From NCBI GenBank assembly GCA_903850335.1, contig CAINLJ010000120.1, positions 1 through 47,566 on the forward strand: a DNA stretch of 47,566 bases. The letters are read 5' to 3'. This DNA comes from an uncultured Bacteroidia bacterium. GTDB lineage: Bacteria > Bacteroidota > Bacteroidia > Bacteroidales > Prolixibacteraceae. How positions within the stretch are numbered: the stretch's first letter is position 1; every line of letters starts with the position of its first letter. Shown piece after piece: positions 43,265-47,566 of the stretch. Made by a program: the position numbers and the translations under genes. The notes under the pieces were generated by a model. It made no database searches, was not told the origin of the DNA, and saw only the letters and a program-made list of their open reading frames with translations.

Positions 43265-46195
43265 TTAGTAATTAAAGATATCCTTAAGAGTTAATTCATT
43301 TAAAGGACCAATTTCCTTTAATTTAGAAAGATCTGCATCCTTCTTATTTCCCACAATCATGTAGGTGAATTTTTTATTCCTCACATGCTCATCAAAAAAT
43401 TGTTGAACATCAGTAAGTCGGACTTTAGACGCATTTTCGTAATAGTCTTTACGGATATCATAATCGATACCCAGCTTTTTGTTTTGAAGCCACGTAGCAA
43501 ATATATTTATTTTTATAATCCTTTCAGTCTGAATACTCTTTGTAACGCTTTCCTTAGCTATATTGAATGACTTTTCGTCAACAACCATTTTTGAAAGTAG
43601 ACCATTCATTGCGCCAATGGCATCCATCATTTTATTTGCCTGAGTAAATACAGCAGCATAAATGTAGAAGGAGTTCTCCTTTTTTGCCGGACGCATATAG
43701 TTGGCATAGGCTGAATAGGCGAGGGCCCGAGCTTCCCTGATTTCCTGGAATACGACTGAACTCATGGAATTCCCATAGTACTCATTAAAAACACGGGAAT
43801 TTACAAGTGTTTTCACATCAAATGGAATATCCCGTGAAAGGAGGACAACATTGACCTGCGATTTGTCGTAGTTAACGAAAAAAGTCTTATTCTGGTCAGT
43901 GACCTGTTCCTTAAATGACTTTTCCTCTGGAATTGAAAGTGCAATTTCAGGAAGCTTGTGATTCAATTTCACTAACTCGAAGGATTTATTAAATTCCGTA
44001 GGCCCATAATATAATACACGGTGTGGAAATTTACTGAACTCATGGATTTTTTCAGTTAATTCAGCTGGATTAGTTGCTTTTAATTCGTCCTCTGACAAAA
44101 TATTTGTAAAGGGGGAACTGTTTGAATACTTTCCAAAATCGCGTAATGCACTCGAAATGACTCGTTGATCTTTTTTCTGGTCTTCCCTCTCTTTTAAAAT
44201 ACCTTCAACAAGTTTTGAATACGCTTCGTTGTCGGGTTTAGCTTCAGAAAGTAACTGTTCGAGTAATTTTATTCCAGCTTCCCTGTTTTGATCAAGTCCT
44301 TTTAAAACAACTTCCGACCTGTCCAGCCCTGTATTTACACTTAAAGTTACCCCCAGTTTAAATAACTCCTTTTTAAATTGTTCTGCCGAATATTTGTCTG
44401 TGCCCAGATAAGGCAGATATTTTACTGCAAGCGCAAGTTTAAGGTCATGGATATTTCCTATCTCAGTACTGTATATAAGAGTAAATAAATCGTTAGTTGT
44501 GTTAGGTATATAATCAAAGAACACGTTTTCAGAAAGATTTTGCTCTTTTATTGCCTTTGAATAGTCTACAAAAACCGGTTCAAGGGGTGCTGAGGTCTGA
44601 GATATAAACGTTTTAAGGTATTCCGATTGATCGGCACGATTAATTGCCAGAGGTGTAATGTGTGGTTTTTCTACTTTTACAAGATCCTTGGCTATGCCAT
44701 TTCTTTTATAAACTGCCACGTAATTGTCTTTGTAATTTTTGTTAGCAAAAGCAACAAGTTGAGATTTAGTTATTTGTGAAAGTTGATCTATGTAACCTAG
44801 TTCCTCTGCCCAGTCTGTGTTTTTCACGAAAGCTTCAAGGTATGTGAATGCTCTTTGGTTGCTTTCGTTTTTGCGGGTCCTTTCTAATTTAAGGTTATTT
44901 ACAGCTGCCTGTATCATCCAATCGTCAAATTCGCCTTTCTTAATTTTTTCAATTACTGCAAGAAGTTTATCCTTTACCTCATCCAGGTTTTGCCCCTGAC
45001 GCGGTTTGCCAAAAAGAAGATGATACCCATAGTCTTTTTCAAAGTTTGTTTCACTTCCGGCTTTAAGAACTTTTTGTTGCTGATTCAAATCCAAATCGAT
45101 CAGACCTGCTACGGAATTTGCGAGGATATTATCAATTAGAGTCACAAACTGACGATCTTTGGAGTTATACCCTTTAAAGCGGTATGCCAGCTGTACTTGT
45201 TCAGCTTCCGGACCAGTAACTTCTTTTATTATGGGTTTTGTAATTTCAGCCTCCTTTGGGAATTCAATTTTAGGCAACTCTTTAGACTCAAATTTTCCGA
45301 AATGTTCGTCAATTATTTTTATTGTTTCATCACAATCTATATCACCGCTTAGAACGAAGACCATATTATTAGGTACATACCATGTTCGATAGAACTTCAT
45401 TATATTAACCATGGATGGATTTTTCAGGTGTTCAGGATATCCTATGATATCGCGTCCCAGGGGATGTGATGGAAATAGTCCCTTCATGAGTGCGTTGTTA
45501 AGACGCATATGATCCATATCCTGATACATATTAAATTCTTCATAAACGGCTTCAAGTTCGGTATGGAATAATCTTAAAACAGGGTTTCTGAATCGCTCAG
45601 ACTCCATTCCAATCCATTTTTTAAGCTCATTCACTGGTATATCGTTCATGTATGCAGTTACGTCATAATTTGTAAATGCATTTGTACCCTTGGCCCCAAG
45701 GGAGGAGCACATTTTATCGAATTCATTTGGTATAGCTAATTTGGAAGCAGCCTGAGATATACGGTCAATTTTGGCGTAAATCTCTTTTTTCCTGGTTAAA
45801 TCAGTCTCCTCCTTGTACGTTTCAAAAAGATTTGAGATACTGTCCAATAAAACTTTCTCTGATTTCCAGTCGGTCGTACCATATTTATCTGTTCCTTTAA
45901 ACATCATATGTTCCAGATAGTGAGCTAATCCTGTTGTTTCTTTGGGGTCGTTGATAGATCCTGCCCTCACAGCGATGAGCCCTAATGCACGTGGCTCGTC
46001 TTTATTGACTGACAAATAGACTGTTAATCCATTTTTTAAGGTGTAAATCCTTGTTTTTAAAGGATCATTAGGCACCTGATCGTAAGAGTAGCCGTTTTTA
46101 TCTGTCTTTTTTTCTTTTTTATAATTCTCTCTGGCTTCGGAAAACTGGACGTTCATAAGGACAATAAAAATAAATAAGTAGACCGCTTTTTTCAT
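43265..46195 (-). CDS. Periplasmic M16 family zinc peptidase (insulinase-like), two-domain
   Basis: The 976-residue protein has a signal peptide (to about residue 20, FSEA). It consists of two tandem M16 halves. The N-terminal half has the inverted zinc motif HYLEH (residues 92-96) within GLAHYLEHMMFKGTDKYG, and the third ligand Glu in ELEAVYEEFNM downstream, so it is the active half. The C-terminal half lacks HxxEH, as usual, and carries the REARALAYSAYA segment (conserved R/Y region) for substrate binding. M16 proteases of this size act on peptides or transit sequences. With the signal peptide it is periplasmic or on the outer membrane. It is upstream of uppP by 28 bp. Confidence 0.94.
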   Translation of the reverse strand: MKKAVYLFIFIVLMNVQFSEARENYKKEKKTDKNGYSYDQVPNDPLKTRIYTLKNGLTVYLSVNKDEPRALGLIAVRAGSINDPKETTGLAHYLEHMMFKGTDKYGTTDWKSEKVLLDSISNLFETYKEETDLTRKKEIYAKIDRISQAASKLAIPNEFDKMCSSLGAKGTNAFTNYDVTAYMNDIPVNELKKWIGMESERFRNPVLRLFHTELEAVYEEFNMYQDMDHMRLNNALMKGLFPSHPLGRDIIGYPEHLKNPSMVNIMKFYRTWYVPNNMVFVLSGDIDCDETIKIIDEHFGKFESKELPKIEFPKEAEITKPIIKEVTGPEAEQVQLAYRFKGYNSKDRQFVTLIDNILANSVAGLIDLDLNQQQKVLKAGSETNFEKDYGYHLLFGKPRQGQNLDEVKDKLLAVIEKIKKGEFDDWMIQAAVNNLKLERTRKNESNQRAFTYLEAFVKNTDWAEELGYIDQLSQITKSQLVAFANKNYKDNYVAVYKRNGIAKDLVKVEKPHITPLAINRADQSEYLKTFISQTSAPLEPVFVDYSKAIKEQNLSENVFFDYIPNTTNDLFTLIYSTEIGNIHDLKLALAVKYLPYLGTDKYSAEQFKKELFKLGVTLSVNTGLDRSEVVLKGLDQNREAGIKLLEQLLSEAKPDNEAYSKLVEGILKEREDQKKDQRVISSALRDFGKYSNSSPFTNILSEDELKATNPAELTEKIHEFSKFPHRVLYYGPTEFNKSFELVKLNHKLPEIALSIPEEKSFKEQVTDQNKTFFVNYDKSQVNVVLLSRDIPFDVKTLVNSRVFNEYYGNSMSSVVFQEIREARALAYSAYANYMRPAKKENSFYIYAAVFTQANKMMDAIGAMNGLLSKMVVDEKSFNIAKESVTKSIQTERIIKINIFATWLQNKKLGIDYDIRKDYYENASKVRLTDVQQFFDEHVRNKKFTYMIVGNKKDADLSKLKEIGPLNELTLKDIFNY

Positions 46196-46331
46196 CTGAT
46201 ATTAATATTTAGTGTTATAGAAAAATGCGCCGTAAAATTAACAAATTCGGGCATAAATACTTGAATAATATGATAATTATTAACTTTGTTCCTGACCCGT
46301 CCATAAATGGCATAACACCATGAAAATGAAT

Positions 46332-46364
46332 AAAAAAGCCCGTCAAATTGCAGTTTGACAGGCT
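46332..46364 (-). terminator. Rho-independent terminator after the 46420-46914 gene
   Basis: AGCCCGTCAAA (46337-46347) and TTTGACAGGCT (46354-46364) form an 11-bp stem with one C-A mismatch and a 6-nt loop. On the minus strand the stem is followed by a run of Ts (complement of 46332-46337). It lies about 55 bp after the stop of the minus-strand gene at 46420 and upstream of the M16 gene. Confidence 0.75.
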
Positions 46365-46419
46365 CTTACGGAGATTAAAATGAATTGACTAAGGGTTATC
46401 TTTTTCTTCGTGCTTTTTT

Positions 46420-46914
46420 TTAATTGAGTAAATCGGTTCTGCTAAGCAGGTTTGGATAGTAACTCGCAATAATTCCTAATGATTCTTCAACCGTTTGACC
46501 TCCTTCGGAAATCTGCCTTTGTCTGTCAAATTCATTTTGTGAAAGGAATAATGCATTTAGCTCCGGTTTATATTTCATATATTTCCCGGGTACCAGTTGC
46601 ACACCAAACGATTCCTTTTTACATCTGTAGGCAACCTCAAGATTTTTCGAACGAACGACATAATCTCTGCAATTGGCTCGCTGTGCAAGGTAAATCAAGA
46701 CTGTTTTTTGCGCTTTTTCATAGCTTAGTTCAAATGTACGAACGAGTTCACCCGCCTGATTGGATAGAGGTAGTTCTTTAATTTCAAAATTTCCAAACAT
46801 TGTATTGGAATTCCCTTTGAGGTTAATGGTGTTGGCGTTCAGATCAGCGGCCTTAGCCTGAATAGTACCCAAACAAAGGGCGACTAAAAGTGTGAGAATT
46901 GATAATTTTTTCAT
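46420..46914 (-). CDS. Secreted hypothetical protein, 164 aa
   Basis: I do not recognise the family. The protein has a clear signal peptide (residues 1 to about 23, IQAKAAD). The mature part has a beta-rich N-terminal stretch (FGNFEIKELPLS, LVRTFELSYEKAQKTVLIYL) and two Cys, one in RANCRDYVVRS and one in EVAYRCKKESFGVQ, that could form a disulfide. A helical C-terminus follows, ending YPNLLSRTDLLN. It has no lipobox, no T9SS tail and no enzymatic motif. A sigma-54-like -24/-12 element with an overlapping inverted repeat lies about 45-60 bp upstream, and a terminator follows, so it is a single-gene transcript. It could be a periplasmic stress or regulated accessory protein; that is inference. 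Confidence 0.75.
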   Translation of the reverse strand: MKKLSILTLLVALCLGTIQAKAADLNANTINLKGNSNTMFGNFEIKELPLSNQAGELVRTFELSYEKAQKTVLIYLAQRANCRDYVVRSKNLEVAYRCKKESFGVQLVPGKYMKYKPELNALFLSQNEFDRQRQISEGGQTVEESLGIIASYYPNLLSRTDLLN

Positions 46915-46958
46915 TGTAGATTAAATTTTGATTGTTTATAAAATAATACAAGAGATTT

Positions 46959-46982
46959 TACAACATACGTGCCAATGTATGT
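46959..46982 (-). promoter_or_regulatory. Sigma-54-like -24/-12 promoter with inverted repeat
   Basis: On the minus strand, TTGGCACG (46968-46975), then 4 nt, then TTGTA (46959-46963) matches the sigma-54 consensus TGGCACG-N4-TTGCW with one difference (T for C in the -12 GC). A perfect 6-bp inverted repeat ACATAC/GTATGT (46963-46968 and 46977-46982, 8-nt spacer) overlaps it. The gene starting at 46914 would have a leader of about 34 nt. Confidence 0.45.
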
Positions 46983-47123
46983 AAATAACAATAAATCAAT
47001 ATATTAAATCTTTTACTGAATAATTTGTTCTGTCCGGTTTTGCATTTTTATTGCACGGTTCCGAACATTTTGGGAGAGGAAATTTATTATGGTAACCCCG
47101 TCGGGAAAGGTTTTTACAGAATT

Positions 47124-47157
47124 ATTGAGCACAAGATAAAAAATTGTCCTATTTTTG
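47124..47157 (+). promoter_or_regulatory. Bacteroidetes-type promoter for tRNA-Ser
   Basis: ATTG (47124-47127) is followed by 22 nt and then TATTTTTG (47150-47157), a perfect -7 box (TAnnTTTG). Transcription would start near 47163, about 38 nt before the mature 5' end of the tRNA. Confidence 0.6.
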
Positions 47158-47200
47158 TGCCACGTTTTGAATAGCCGATGGTTTCCGGTTGTTTTTTTCT

Positions 47201-47288
47201 GGAGAGATGTCCGAGTGGTCGAAGGAGCACGCCTGGAAAGTGTGTGTACTCCAAAAGGGTACCGTGGGTTCGAATCCCACTCTCTCCG
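47201..47288 (+). tRNA. tRNA-Ser (GGA anticodon)
   Basis: The 88-nt gene folds as a class II tRNA. The acceptor strands GGAGAGA (47201-47207) and TCTCTCC (47281-47287) pair with discriminator G47288. The D-arm is followed by an anticodon stem CACGC/GTGTG (one G-T pair) closing a 7-nt loop CTGGAAA with anticodon GGA at 47235-47237. A long variable arm follows (GTACTCC/GGGTAC-type), then the T-arm GTGGGTTCGAATCCCAC. The long variable arm and GGA anticodon fix it as serine, reading UCC and UCU. CCA is not encoded. It has its own promoter (47124-47157) and terminator (47323-47368). Confidence 0.97.
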
Positions 47289-47322
47289 CAATAAAGATTA
47301 CAGATCAGATCGTTACAAAATT

Positions 47323-47368
47323 AACGCACTTAATTACGCAACCATAGTAGTAATTAGGTGCGTTTTTC
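47323..47368 (+). terminator. Intrinsic terminator after tRNA-Ser
   Basis: AACGCACTTAATTAC (47323-47337) and GTAATTAGGTGCGTT (47350-47364) form a 15-bp stem with one T-G pair around a 12-nt loop. The sequence continues directly into TTTC, with a TTTTT run at the stem end, which suits a rho-independent terminator for the tRNA. Confidence 0.8.
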
Positions 47369-47489
47369 TTTCTTCCCAAAAAGAGCCGATATTTTCAACA
47401 AACTGTAAATACCTATCTTGGGATCAGATGAAAAAGTTGTCGGGAAAGGTATAAAATTGAATTTTTATTTCATAAACAGCGATTTGCAG

Positions 47490-47566
47490 AAGTTTTGTTA
47501 CCAAAGAGACAGAGGTGCAGAGCACCGATTATATTTGTAGAATATACGATGGGCTATGCACCAAAG
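47490..47566 (+). repeat. Dispersed-repeat-like sequence with GGTGC-AGA-GCACC hairpin at window end
   Basis: Near the right edge, GAGGTGCAGAGCACCGAT forms a tiny 5-bp hairpin with a 3-nt loop, followed by a TATATTTGTAGAA segment and GGGCTATGCACCAAAG. This resembles interspersed 'GAGGTGCAGAGCACCGA...TTTGTAGAA' elements I recall from Bacteroidetes genomes. It runs into the window edge, so the element may be incomplete. No gene is seen in 47369-47566. Confidence 0.45.

Noticed and set aside
47013-47291. Minus-strand open frame of 92 residues covering the tRNA
   Set aside because: It reads through the complement of tRNA-Ser (WDSNPRYPFG-type peptide), a well-known artefact of tRNA shadows in databases; the tRNA is the real gene.
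1-47566. CRISPR array, prophage, insertion sequence or SusCD locus
   Set aside because: No regularly spaced repeats, transposase, integrase, phage gene or SusC/SusD-like protein was found on either strand.

Overview
The window looks like a chromosomal segment of a Bacteroidota bacterium, most likely class Bacteroidia (Bacteroidales/Marinilabiliales-like), AT-rich and probably anaerobic or facultative. The evidence is two secreted proteins with type IX secretion (T9SS) C-terminal signals, families largely confined to the phylum (DUF4290, DUF6132), promoters of the Bacteroidetes form TTTG-N20-22-TAnnTTTG rather than the E. coli form, an archaeal-type short ProRS, and a phosphotransbutyrylase/butyrate kinase pair. 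No phage, transposase, CRISPR array or integrative element is visible; the window is mostly core genome with one distinctive accessory operon.

Layout. 1-1523: end of cysD and all of cysN (ATP sulfurylase). 1524-2137: the only gene-free stretch over 300 bp, with degenerate repeat-like sequence and a possible gene remnant. 2138-4160: ptb-buk. 4225-13923: polymer-degrading and nutrient genes, namely a CE15-like esterase, a freestanding archaeal-type ThrRS editing domain on the opposite strand, a T9SS serine protease, a complete BtuFCD/FecBCD-like ABC importer and a GH95 alpha-L-fucosidase. 13956-17883 (minus): grpE-dnaJ and DUF4290-murA, each unit with a plausible promoter. 18016-28361 (minus): a tightly packed five-gene envelope operon. 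28557-30878: uvrD/pcrA. 31089-32935: a T9SS type B surface protein and two small conserved proteins. 32954-37557: tilS, a broken DUF985 cupin gene, pepT and proS. 37657-40614: a Gly/Tyr-rich lipoprotein and an OmpP1/FadL-like porin. 40778-46914 (minus): a Spy-like protein, a cvfB-like gene, a small unknown gene, bacA/uppP, an M16 protease and a small secreted unknown. 47201-47288: tRNA-Ser(GGA) with its own promoter and terminator.

The best candidate for an undescribed system is the operon at 18016-28361. It has a Bacteroidetes-type promoter at 28412-28444 and gene gaps of 26 bp, 12 bp, 25 bp and a 1-nt overlap. Gene 1 (610 aa) and gene 4 (299 aa) share a fibronectin-like module. Gene 1 and gene 2 (about 1406 aa, DUF11/SdrD-like) share a second, cysteine-rich C-terminal module of about 150 residues. 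Gene 3 is a predicted 593-aa outer-membrane barrel, and gene 5 is a barrel plus OmpA-type peptidoglycan-binding protein. The shared modules suggest one multi-component cell-surface assembly: a giant cysteine-rich stalk or adhesin, a partner subunit, an outer-membrane channel or anchor, and a peptidoglycan anchor. That function is inference from the sequence layout only.

Other points to note are a MurA with Asp in place of the fosfomycin-target Cys, a ThrRS editing-domain homologue that seems to lack the archaeal catalytic Lys, a sigma-54-like -24/-12 element with an inverted repeat in front of the gene at 46420-46914, and an inverted repeat inside the grpE promoter.
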